Positions 28,087 through 34,552 of a stretch of 35,871 nt of DNA are shown here, one piece after another (within the stretch, counting starts at the first letter, position 1; each line of letters opens with the position of its first letter). The notes beneath the pieces were generated by a model. That model was not told the origin of the DNA and made no database searches. It worked only from the letters and a program-made list of their open reading frames with translations. The position numbers were made by a program, and so were the translations under genes. The DNA comes from Pseudonocardia lacus (GTDB lineage Bacteria; Actinomycetota; Actinomycetes; Mycobacteriales; Pseudonocardiaceae): contig NZ_JAHDTH010000064.1 of NCBI RefSeq assembly GCF_018531445.1, positions 1-35,871 on the forward strand. Reading direction: 5' to 3'.

Positions 28087-28769
28087 TGACTTCGTTCGTC
28101 CTGATCCCCGGAGCCGGCGGCGCGGCGTCCTACTGGCGGCGGGTGGTGCCCGAGCTGGAGGCCCGCGGTCACGAGGCCGTCGCCGTCGAGCTGCCGTCCG
28201 GGGACCCCGTCGCCGGCCTCGCCGAGTACGCCGACACCGTCGTGGCGGCCGTCGGCGACCGGACGGACGTCGTCCTGGTGGCGCAGTCGATGGGCGGGTT
28301 GACGGCGCCGCTGGTGGCCCGGCGGGTGCCGATCCGGCTCGTCGTCATGCTGAACGCGATGGCGCCGCGCCCCGGCGAGTCGGGCGGCGAGTGGTGGGAG
28401 GCCACCGGCCAGGCGAAGGCGGCCGAGGAGTACGCCGCGAGCGGGGGTTGGGACGTCCAGGACTTCATGGAGGTGTTCTTCCACGACGTGCCGGCGGACG
28501 TGCGCGACGAGGTGCTGGCCGAGGGCGAGATCGACCAGTCCGACACGCCGTTCGGGTCGCCGTGGCCCGACCTCGACCCGGTCTTCCCGCCGGATGTGCC
28601 GGTGCGCGTGCTGCAGGGGCGCGAGGACCGGCTGTTCCCGCTGGAGTTCCAGCGGGAGCTGGCCTGGGAGCGTCTCGGTGTGCAGCTCGACGAGGTGCCC
28701 GGCGGCCACCTCGTCGCCCTGTCCCGCCCCGTCGAGCTGGTCGAGCGCCTCGTCTCCTACCTGTCCTGA
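28086..28769 (+). CDS. Alpha/beta hydrolase under probable HxlR control
   Basis: This 227-residue hydrolase begins TSFVLIPGAGGAASYWRRVVPEL (oxyanion-hole region) and has the nucleophile elbow AQSMGG with S68. The acid is probably the aspartate in QGREDRLFP and the histidine lies in VPGGHLVALSRP. Its cap is short, and it resembles small esterases or haloperoxidase-like hydrolases. The substrate is unknown. ATG 28086 overlaps the palindromic operator. The stop is followed at once by repeat element B. Pairing with a divergent HxlR regulator suggests induction by a reactive or toxic compound. Confidence 0.9.
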   Translation: MTSFVLIPGAGGAASYWRRVVPELEARGHEAVAVELPSGDPVAGLAEYADTVVAAVGDRTDVVLVAQSMGGLTAPLVARRVPIRLVVMLNAMAPRPGESGGEWWEATGQAKAAEEYAASGGWDVQDFMEVFFHDVPADVRDEVLAEGEIDQSDTPFGSPWPDLDPVFPPDVPVRVLQGREDRLFPLEFQRELAWERLGVQLDEVPGGHLVALSRPVELVERLVSYLS

Positions 28770-28836
28770 CCCGTCGAGAACGACGTTGTCGCGCATTGGA
28801 CCGGTCCAAACTCACGACAACGTCGTTCTCGACGGG
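28770..28836. repeat. Palindromic repeat element, copy B
   Basis: Perfect 22-bp arms run 28770-28791 (starting CCCGTCGAGAACGACGTT) and 28815-28836. The 23-nt loop contains the palindrome TTGGACCGGTCCAA (28796-28809). It fills the gap between two convergent stop codons (28769 and 28838) almost exactly, so it can act as a two-way terminator. It is homologous to the element at 27347-27411, and the two bracket the HxlR-hydrolase pair. Confidence 0.9.
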
Positions 28837-28837
28837 G

Positions 28838-29533
28838 TCAGCGGAGGCGGACGGGGCGGGCGTCGGGTGGGGGCGTGCCGAAGAGGGTGGCCGGGTCGTG
28901 CTCCGGGGCCGGCTCGGCGGTCAGGTGCGCGGCGGTGATCCGGTCGGTGCGGAACCAGCGTGGGCCCTGCCGCAGCCGGCACCAGGCCAGCAGGTTCCAG
29001 TGCCCGCCGGTGCAGGCCAGGGCGACCGGCTCGACGGCGCGCTCGGTCAGCTCGCCGTTGCGGTCGCGGAAGCCGATGACCAGCACCCGCTGCCGGCGCA
29101 CGGCCTCGTCGATCACCCGGGCGACGGCGGGGCGCGGCACCTCGTCCGGGGTACGCAGCCACAGTCGCGCCGCGATCGCCTCGGCCCGCTCCCGCTCCGG
29201 CGCCGGCATCACGGCCAGCACCTTGGCCAGCGCGCTGCGCCCGTCGACGGCGAAGGGCAGGTCGGGCAGCGCGGCCAGGGCCACCGCGATGGCGGCCGCC
29301 TCGGCCCCGGTGACGCTCAGCGGCGGCATGCCGGCGCTGTCGAGCACGTAGCCGCCGCCGGGGCCCGCCTGCGCCCACAGCGGCACCCCGGCCTGCAGCA
29401 GCGCGTCGATGTCGCGCTTGACCGTCCGCGTCGACACCTCCAGCCTGCGCGCCAGCCAGGCGCCGGTGCGCCCCGAGCGGCCGGCCGCCCGCAGCTCCTC
29501 GGCGATGGCGTACAGGCGTTCGGTCCGGTTCAC
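28838..29533 (-). CDS. YafY-type transcriptional regulator with HTH and WYL domains
   Basis: This 231-residue protein has an N-terminal winged helix (about residues 5-60: RLYAIAEELRAAG, WLARRLEVSTRTVKRDIDALLQAG, GGGYVLD). A middle helical region and a WYL ligand-sensing domain follow (about 140-205, with AVEPVALACTGGHWNLLAWCR); the signature triad reads WNL here. I chose GTG 29533, preceded by CATCCT at a 7-nt gap as for leaderless mRNAs; ATG 29563 is the alternative but lies on the palindrome. It is divergent from the hydrolase at 29598, its likely target. Confidence 0.87.
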   Translation of the reverse strand: MNRTERLYAIAEELRAAGRSGRTGAWLARRLEVSTRTVKRDIDALLQAGVPLWAQAGPGGGYVLDSAGMPPLSVTGAEAAAIAVALAALPDLPFAVDGRSALAKVLAVMPAPERERAEAIAARLWLRTPDEVPRPAVARVIDEAVRRQRVLVIGFRDRNGELTERAVEPVALACTGGHWNLLAWCRLRQGPRWFRTDRITAAHLTAEPAPEHDPATLFGTPPPDARPVRLR

Positions 29534-29554
29534 GGGGTCGAGGATGCCGGAAAA

Positions 29555-29576
29555 CGGTGACATCACGGTGTCACCG
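29555..29576. promoter_or_regulatory. Palindromic operator candidate between WYL regulator and hydrolase
   Basis: CGGTGACA (29555-29562) and TGTCACCG (29569-29576) are perfect 8-bp arms with a 6-bp spacer. The site lies between two divergent start codons, 21 bp from each, and probably binds the adjacent WYL regulator. Confidence 0.65.
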
Positions 29577-29597
29577 ACCGGGCGGGATCCTCGTCCC

Positions 29598-30473
29598 ATG
29601 GTGCAGACACCGCAGTTCCTGGACCGCCCCGACGGCCGCCGGGTTGCCGTGCACGACCTCACCCCCGGCGCGCCCGACGGCGCCCCGGTCGTGCTGCTCG
29701 GCCACGTCGCCCCGGGCGCCGGGAACTTCGACCCCGATCCGGAGGTCACGGCCGCCAACGGCGTGCGGCTGCTCTCGCTCGACCGCCCCGGCTACGGCGG
29801 CTCCGACCCGGTCGACGGCTTCGCCACCGTCGACTCGGCCGCCGACGACGCCGCGGCCCTGCTGGAGGCGGTGCTGGCACCCGGCACCCGCGCCGGCGCC
29901 GCGGGCTGGTCGGCCGGCGGCCGGGTGGTGTGCGCGCTGGCCGCCCGCCGCCCCGACCTGGTCTCCCGCGTCGCGGTGATCGGCACCCCGGCACCCGACG
30001 ACGACGTGGCGTGGGTGCCGCCGGAGCACCGCGCGGCCCTGGACGCCCTGCGCGGGCAGCCGGCGGCCGTCGCGCACGCCGCGCTGGCCCAGGCGTTCGA
30101 CCCGCTGCTGGGCGTGCTGTCCGGGGCCGACCGGTTCGGACTGGCCGGCGTGTCCGACGCGGACGCGCCGGTGCTCGCCGGCGACGGCGTCACCGACCGG
30201 CTCGGCGCGATGTTCGACAGCGCGCTCGCGCAGGGCTCGGTGGGGATGGTCACCGACCTGGCCGGCTACATGCTGCGGCCGTGCGGCTTCGACCCCGCCG
30301 ACGTGCGCGTGCCGGTGCTGCTGCAGTACGGCGACGCCGACGCGATCGGGCCGGAGCACGGCCGCTGGTGGGCCTCCCGGCTGCCCGACGCCCACCTCGA
30401 GACGCACGCCGGGCTGGGCCATCTGCTGGTCGTGCCCACGTGGCACCGCACCCTCGCCCACCTCGTGGGCTGA
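29598..30473 (+). CDS. Alpha/beta hydrolase divergent from the WYL regulator
   Basis: This 291-residue protein has VVLLGHVAPGAGNF, RLLSLDRPGYGGSDP (strand and loop typical of the fold), the nucleophile elbow GWSAGG with S105, a helical cap (about 140-230), an acid in YGDADAIGP and the histidine in GLGHLLV. The usual HG oxyanion pair reads GHV. The substrate is unknown. ATG 29598 is preceded by GATCCT with a 6-nt gap, a leaderless arrangement. Its expression is probably controlled by the divergent YafY-type regulator. Confidence 0.89.
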   Translation: MVQTPQFLDRPDGRRVAVHDLTPGAPDGAPVVLLGHVAPGAGNFDPDPEVTAANGVRLLSLDRPGYGGSDPVDGFATVDSAADDAAALLEAVLAPGTRAGAAGWSAGGRVVCALAARRPDLVSRVAVIGTPAPDDDVAWVPPEHRAALDALRGQPAAVAHAALAQAFDPLLGVLSGADRFGLAGVSDADAPVLAGDGVTDRLGAMFDSALAQGSVGMVTDLAGYMLRPCGFDPADVRVPVLLQYGDADAIGPEHGRWWASRLPDAHLETHAGLGHLLVVPTWHRTLAHLVG

Positions 30474-30480
30474 TCCGCGG

Positions 30481-31074
30481 CTACCCGGGGCGCCGTCGCA
30501 GGCGCATCAGCCAGCCGCCGGGGATCGCGTCCAGGACGGCCACGCCGTCGCCGACGGGCACCCGGTCGCCGCCGCCGACGGCCACCCGCTCCGCGAGCCA
30601 GCCGTCCGGGCGGCACGCCAGCACCCGGCCGGTGAGCGCCAGCAGGGCCGCGGGTTCGCCGTCCGTCCCGTCGAGCAGCGGCAGGTGGCGGGCCAGCATC
30701 AGCTCGTCCTGCACGGCCTGCTGGGCCACCAGCAGGCTCTCGGTCAGCATGGCGGCCGCGGCCACCAGCGCCGGGGTCGTCGGGTGGATCGACCGGGCCG
30801 GGCCGGTCACGTCCACCGCCCCGATCACCGCGCCGGCGTCGGCGTCGTGCACCGGGCAGGCGGCGGAGGTCCAGCGGTGGCGGGTGCGCGACCCCGGCCC
30901 GCGCCGGGTGTCGCGCCACAGCACGCGGCCGTCGGGGTCGGTGACGACCATCGAGTGCCGGGCCTCGTCGGCGATGCGGACCAGGGTGTCGCGCAGCAGC
31001 GGGATCGCCGTCGTCAGCGCGTCCGGCGGGGGATCGCCCCGCTCGTCCGCGACACCGACGTCCAGAACGTCCAC
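30481..31074 (-). CDS. GAF-domain protein related to AcoR-type activators, shortened
   Basis: This 197-residue protein matches part of the GAF region of actinobacterial AcoR-like regulators: IADEARHSMVVTDPDGRVLWRD, WTSAACPVHDADAGAVIGAVDVTG and HPTTPALVAAAAMLTESLL, then a C-terminal segment with LLALTGRVLACRPDGWL. Relative to the relatives I recall, about 50 residues that usually separate the VLWR and WTSAA motifs (including GTNAIGTAL) are missing, along with the N-terminal region and any HTH. GTG 31074 has GATCCT 6 nt upstream. It ends 7 bp from the convergent hydrolase stop. It may be a decayed gene or a small sensor; its role is unknown. Confidence 0.7.
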   Translation of the reverse strand: MDVLDVGVADERGDPPPDALTTAIPLLRDTLVRIADEARHSMVVTDPDGRVLWRDTRRGPGSRTRHRWTSAACPVHDADAGAVIGAVDVTGPARSIHPTTPALVAAAAMLTESLLVAQQAVQDELMLARHLPLLDGTDGEPAALLALTGRVLACRPDGWLAERVAVGGGDRVPVGDGVAVLDAIPGGWLMRLRRRPG

Positions 31075-31204
31075 GTGTCGAGGATCGGCGCCGCGTCACG
31101 GGTCGGGCAAGGACAGCGGGCTCTGGCACCGTCCCGACGGACAGGTAACCCGGCGCGACGGTCCGCGACTTCTCCGCCGGCCGGAGATCGACGAAGCTGG
31201 GGCC

Positions 31205-31741
31205 ATGACCACCGCTGCCGACATCCGCGCGGCGACCGCGGACGACGCCGACGGCATCGCCGCGCTGCACGCCGACAGCTGGCGGCGCACCTACCGCGGC
31301 ATGATGCTCGACTCCTACCTCGACGGCGACCTCGACGGCGAGCGCCGCGGGGTCTGGCGCGCCCGGTTCGCCGACCCCCGCCCCGACCAGCGCGTCTGGC
31401 TGGCCGCCGACGACACCGGCGTGCTCGGGTTCGCCTGCCTCTACGGCGACGCCGACCCGGTCTGGGGCGCCTACGTCGACAACCTGCACGTCCGGCTCGA
31501 CCAGCGCGGCCGCGGCCTCGGGCTGGCGCTGCTGCGCCGGGCCGCCGACTGGACCCTGCGCGAACGGCCGGGCGCGGGGCTGTGGCTGTGGGTGATGGAG
31601 CAGAACCACGGCGCCCGCGGCTTCTACCGCCGGGCCGGGGCCGCGGAGGTCGAGCGGACGATCTCGACCACCCCGTCGGAGGACTCGGCCCCGATCCTGC
31701 GCTGCCACTGGCCCGACCCCTCCACCCTCACAACCCCGTGA
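31205..31741 (+). CDS. GNAT-family N-acetyltransferase
   Basis: This 178-residue protein has the GNAT fold: IRAATADDADGIAALHADSWRRTYRGM at the start, VWLAADDTGVLGFACLYGD in the middle, motif A with the acetyl-CoA loop LDQRGRGLGLALL, and the end segment EQNHGARGFYRRAGAAEVE. The acyl acceptor cannot be told from sequence. ATG 31205 is preceded by GAAGCT and a 6-nt gap, a weak leaderless pattern. It is convergent with the sirtuin gene, 70 bp apart. Confidence 0.88.
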   Translation: MTTAADIRAATADDADGIAALHADSWRRTYRGMMLDSYLDGDLDGERRGVWRARFADPRPDQRVWLAADDTGVLGFACLYGDADPVWGAYVDNLHVRLDQRGRGLGLALLRRAADWTLRERPGAGLWLWVMEQNHGARGFYRRAGAAEVERTISTTPSEDSAPILRCHWPDPSTLTTP

Positions 31742-31811
31742 TCCCCTCGCCTCTCCCGACACCGGGCTGGGGCGGCGCCGGCGGGGCTGACACGGGGTCG
31801 GGGCGGAGAAA

Positions 31812-32642
31812 TTAGGGGAGCAGGGTGTCGAGGGCGTGCAGGGTGGCGGCGGCGGGGGCGGGGATGCCGACGCCGCGGCCGTGGCGCACGCCGGGCTCGG
31901 TCGGGTTGATCCGCACCAGCGCCCCGGAGGCGGCACTGGCCACCTCCGCCTCCCGCCGGACCGTCGGGATCGCCGTGCCCGCCCCGATCTCGACGACCGC
32001 CAGCCGCGCGCCCGCGTCCCGCAGCCCGCGCAGCCAGGCGGTGTGCTCGCGGACCTGCTCGGCGGAGCGGTCGGCGATCCACTCCACGTCGCCGAACATC
32101 AGGATGTTGGGGCGGGCGAGGGACCCGCACGTCGGGCAGGTGGGCAGGGGCGGCGCCGCGCGCATGGTCTCCTCGTCGACCTCGACGTGCACGTCGTCGG
32201 CCGGCCAGACGGGCTGGCCGCAGTCGACGAGGCACTGCAGGAAGTGGATCGAGCCGTGGCACTCGGCCGTGTCGGGCAGCCCGGCGCGCTGGAAGTGGCC
32301 GTCCACGTTGGACGTGAACACCCGCGTCGGCCACCGCCGCGCCCAGCGGGCCAGCACCCCGAACCCGGAGTGCGGGGTCGTCGCCCGGTACAGGGCGAGC
32401 CGGTGGCCGTAGAAGCCCCAGGCCAGCTCGGGGTCGGTGGCGAAGTGGCTCGGGTCGGCGATCTCGGTGAAGTCCAGGTCGAGCTCGCGGTAGGGCGGGT
32501 AGGCCCGCCAGAAGCCCTCCGGGCCGCGGAAGTCGGGCAGCCCGGAATCGACGCCCATGCCGGCGCCCGCGCAGACCAGCAGCGCATCGGCGCCGCCGAT
32601 CAGCTCGACGGCCCGCTCGACCTCGGCGGTCGTCGCGCTCAG
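31812..32642 (-). CDS. Sir2-family NAD-dependent deacylase (sirtuin), probable CTG start
   Basis: This ~276-residue sirtuin has the NAD-binding stretch CAGAGMGVDSGLPDFRG (about residues 24-40), TSNVDGHFQRAG, the catalytic histidine in ECHGSIHFLQC, two Cys pairs for zinc (QCLVDC and CPTC) and late motifs RPNILMFGD and RINPTEP. No in-frame ATG, GTG or TTG lies between the MhuD stop region and the NAD-binding motif. The best start is CTG 32642, which overlaps the mhuD stop as CTGA, so translation is probably coupled to mhuD. Sirtuins remove lysine acyl groups; a GNAT gene lies just downstream on the other strand. Confidence 0.85.
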   Translation of the reverse strand: MSATTAEVERAVELIGGADALLVCAGAGMGVDSGLPDFRGPEGFWRAYPPYRELDLDFTEIADPSHFATDPELAWGFYGHRLALYRATTPHSGFGVLARWARRWPTRVFTSNVDGHFQRAGLPDTAECHGSIHFLQCLVDCGQPVWPADDVHVEVDEETMRAAPPLPTCPTCGSLARPNILMFGDVEWIADRSAEQVREHTAWLRGLRDAGARLAVVEIGAGTAIPTVRREAEVASAASGALVRINPTEPGVRHGRGVGIPAPAAATLHALDTLLP

Positions 32643-32950
32643 GACGACGACGCCGTGGACCGCTGGACGACCTCGAACTCCAGCAGCGACGACCCCGACG
32701 CGACCGGCCGGGCGCGCTCGCCGGAGTGCGCGGTCATGGCCGGGCCCTGCAGCCAGGCCTGGAACGACTCCTCGGTGTCCCAGTGGGTGACCACGAAGTA
32801 CCGGTCCTCGCCCTTGACCGGGCGCAGCAGCTCGAACGACAGGAACCCGGGCTGGCCGTCGACCGCGTGCAGCCGGTTGGCGAACCGCTTCTCCAGCTCC
32901 GGACCCGCGCCCTCGGGCACCTCGATTGCATTGATCTTCACGACGGCCAT
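32639..32950 (-). CDS. mhuD: MhuD-type heme-degrading monooxygenase
   Basis: MhuD cleaves heme to release iron and, in M. tuberculosis, makes mycobilin rather than biliverdin. The 103-residue protein is very like MhuD (Rv3592): MAVVKINAIEVPEGAGPELEKR start, LLRPVKGEDRYFVVTHW and LLEFEVVQ. The key residues N7, W66 and H75 are all in place. It belongs to the antibiotic biosynthesis monooxygenase fold. ATG 32950 has TACCCT 7 nt upstream (leaderless). It is divergent from the hydrolase at 32970, with 19 bp between start codons, and overlaps the sirtuin gene by 4 nt. It complements the siderophore-interacting protein in iron supply. Confidence 0.93.
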   Translation of the reverse strand: MAVVKINAIEVPEGAGPELEKRFANRLHAVDGQPGFLSFELLRPVKGEDRYFVVTHWDTEESFQAWLQGPAMTAHSGERARPVASGSSLLEFEVVQRSTASSS

Positions 32951-32956
32951 GGCGCC

Positions 32957-32963
32957 TAGGGTA
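32957..32963. promoter_or_regulatory. Overlapping divergent -10 elements for mhuD and the hydrolase
   Basis: TAGGGT (plus, 32957-32962) lies 7 nt before GTG 32970, and TACCCT (minus, covering 32958-32963) lies 7 nt before ATG 32950. Both transcripts would be leaderless and the two -10 hexamers share five base pairs, so only one can be used at a time. CCTAGG at the centre is a palindrome. Confidence 0.6.
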
Positions 32964-32969
32964 GTGCGG

Positions 32970-33758
32970 GTGCGGCGCACCGTGCGGACGTCCGACGGGC
33001 TCGACCTCGAGGTCGTGGAGCTGGGCGGCGAGGGGCCGCCGATCCTGCTGCTGCACGGCCTGATGGGCCGCGCCCGCACGTGGTGGTCGGTGGCCCGGTG
33101 GCTGTCCGGGCGGGGTCGTGTGGTGGCGTTCGACGCGCGCGGCCACGGCCGGTCCGACGGGCGCCCGCCCTGGACGACCGAGCGGATGGTGCGCGACGCC
33201 GCCGAGGTGCTCGATCCCCTCGGCCCGGCGACCGTCGTCGGCCACTCGATGGGTGGCCTGCACGGGCTGGTGCTCGCCGCGCGGCGCCCCGACCTCGTGC
33301 GGGCGCTGGTCGTCGAGGACATGGCGGTCGACTTCCGCGGCCGCAGCGCCGCCGACGCCCGCGCCTGGTTCGCCGCGCTGCCCCAGCCGTTCGGCTCGCT
33401 GGCCGCGGTGCGCGAGGCGTTCGGGCACCCGCGGCCCGAGTTCGGCGACTACATGACCGAGTGCGTCCGCGAGGGTGTCGACGGGTACCGGTTGCTGGCC
33501 GACGTCGAGCACGCCGCGGCGATCGCCGCCGAGTGGGCCAGCACGGACCACTGGGCCGACCTGGCCGCCGTGCGCTGCCCGGTGCTGCTGGTCGAGGCGG
33601 AGCAGGGGGTGGCGCCGCCCGGGCAGGTGGCCGAGATGGCCGCCCGCCTCGCCGACGCCACCCACGTGCGCCTGCCCGGCACCGGCCACCTCGTGCACGC
33701 CGCCGACCCCGGGGCCTACAGCCGGGCCGTCACCGCGTTCCTCGACCGCCTCCCCTGA
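32970..33758 (+). CDS. Alpha/beta hydrolase divergent from mhuD
   Basis: This 262-residue protein has ILLLHGLMGRARTWW (HG oxyanion motif), FDARGHGRSDG, the nucleophile elbow GHSMGG with S93, and the histidine in GTGHLVHAADP. Its position next to mhuD matches Rv3591c in M. tuberculosis, and the substrate is unknown. GTG 32970 is set by the leaderless -10; GTG 32964, two codons earlier, is possible but would be only 1 nt from the hexamer. It is followed by the 30-bp tandem repeats. Confidence 0.92.
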   Translation: MRRTVRTSDGLDLEVVELGGEGPPILLLHGLMGRARTWWSVARWLSGRGRVVAFDARGHGRSDGRPPWTTERMVRDAAEVLDPLGPATVVGHSMGGLHGLVLAARRPDLVRALVVEDMAVDFRGRSAADARAWFAALPQPFGSLAAVREAFGHPRPEFGDYMTECVREGVDGYRLLADVEHAAAIAAEWASTDHWADLAAVRCPVLLVEAEQGVAPPGQVAEMAARLADATHVRLPGTGHLVHAADPGAYSRAVTAFLDRLP

Positions 33759-33788
33759 CCCGGCGTCTCCTGCCCCGCTCGCCCCGGA

Positions 33789-33910
33789 GGTTCAGGAAAG
33801 CCACGTTCCTGAACCTGGAGGGCAGGAACGTGGCTTTCCTGAACCTGGAGGGCAGGAACGTGGCTTTCCTGAACCTGGAGGGCAGGAACGTGGCTTTCCT
33901 GAACCTGGAG
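33789..33910. repeat. 30-bp tandem repeats with an inverted first copy
   Basis: Three exact 30-bp copies (33811-33840, 33841-33870, 33871-33900, each running from gaacctggag to ggctttcct) are followed by a 10-bp partial copy. In front lies an inverted copy: CAGGAAAGCCACGTTCCTG is the exact reverse complement of CAGGAACGTGGCTTTCCTG in the units, and AGGTTCAGGAA/TTCCTGAACCT also pairs. The array fills most of the gap between convergent genes and can fold into alternative hairpins. It does not encode anything credible. Confidence 0.9.
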
Positions 33911-33920
33911 GAGGGCGACC

Positions 33921-34379
33921 TCAGCCGATCTCGACGCCGGTGACGCGGGCGCGGACGGGGGCGACGGGGTGCAGGGCGGCGAAGGCCTCGGCCGGTCGCT
34001 CGACGGCCAGCACGCAGTGCGGCAGCCAGGCCCCCGGCAGGTAGGCCGCGACCGGGCCGCGCACCCGCCCGGCCAGCGCGTCGTGCACGGCGTCGTGCAC
34101 GGCCAGCAGTTCGGCGTCCACCACCGCGGCCAGCACCAGCTCGTCGGGCCGCCCGGCGACGGTGCCGAGGGTGGCGAGCCAGATCGAGGGCAGCACCAAC
34201 AGGCGCAGTTCGGCGTCGAGCGCCTCGCGGGCGGGGGCGGGCACGGAGCCGGCGGCGGCGACCGTCACCGCGGGCCGCTCGCCGGGCACCGCGATCCCGA
34301 GCCCGCCGACCCGGTCGCGCAGGCCGTCGATCGCCTCGACCGCCGCGTCGTCGATCCGGAATCGCACGTTCTGCGCCAT
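33921..34379 (-). CDS. 2'-5' RNA ligase (LigT)-like protein with altered active-site motifs
   Basis: This 152-residue protein resembles small actinobacterial 2H phosphoesterases of the LigT group: a VRFRIDDAAVEAIDGL start, RPxVTVA around residues 35-41, VDAELLAVHDAVHDAL, and LPGAWLPHCVLAVERP near the end. The family needs two HxT/S motifs. Here the first histidine is alanine (RPAVTV, A37) and the second motif reads HCV (H121), so catalysis is doubtful. ATG 34379 gives the family N-terminus. The 173-bp gap to mutY (34380-34552) shows nothing convincing. Confidence 0.75.
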   Translation of the reverse strand: MAQNVRFRIDDAAVEAIDGLRDRVGGLGIAVPGERPAVTVAAAGSVPAPAREALDAELRLLVLPSIWLATLGTVAGRPDELVLAAVVDAELLAVHDAVHDALAGRVRGPVAAYLPGAWLPHCVLAVERPAEAFAALHPVAPVRARVTGVEIG

Positions 34380-34552
34380 CAGCCCCCCGTCGCCGGGCGC
34401 CCGGTCGCCGAAGCCGGTCGGCGGCGCCGGAGCGGATCGTATTCGCCGCCCGCGCAAGAGCCTCAGCGCCGGTAGGTGGTGGAGCGCGCTGGTCGACCCG
34501 GAACGCCGGGGTCGCACGCGGGCGATGCTGGACGCCGCGCCGGCAGGTCCCA

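Noticed and set aside
33811-33910. Peptide repeats LNLEGRNVAF in a plus-strand frame
   Set aside because: They come from the 30-bp DNA repeat; 30 is divisible by 3, so any open frame gives repeats. The region lies after the hydrolase stop.
33789-33910. Possible CRISPR array
   Set aside because: The units are directly adjacent and identical, with no variable spacers, and no cas genes are present.
34380-34552. Possible small gene between the LigT-like gene and mutY
   Set aside because: The open frames there are extensions of neighbouring shadows, with no start signal or motif.
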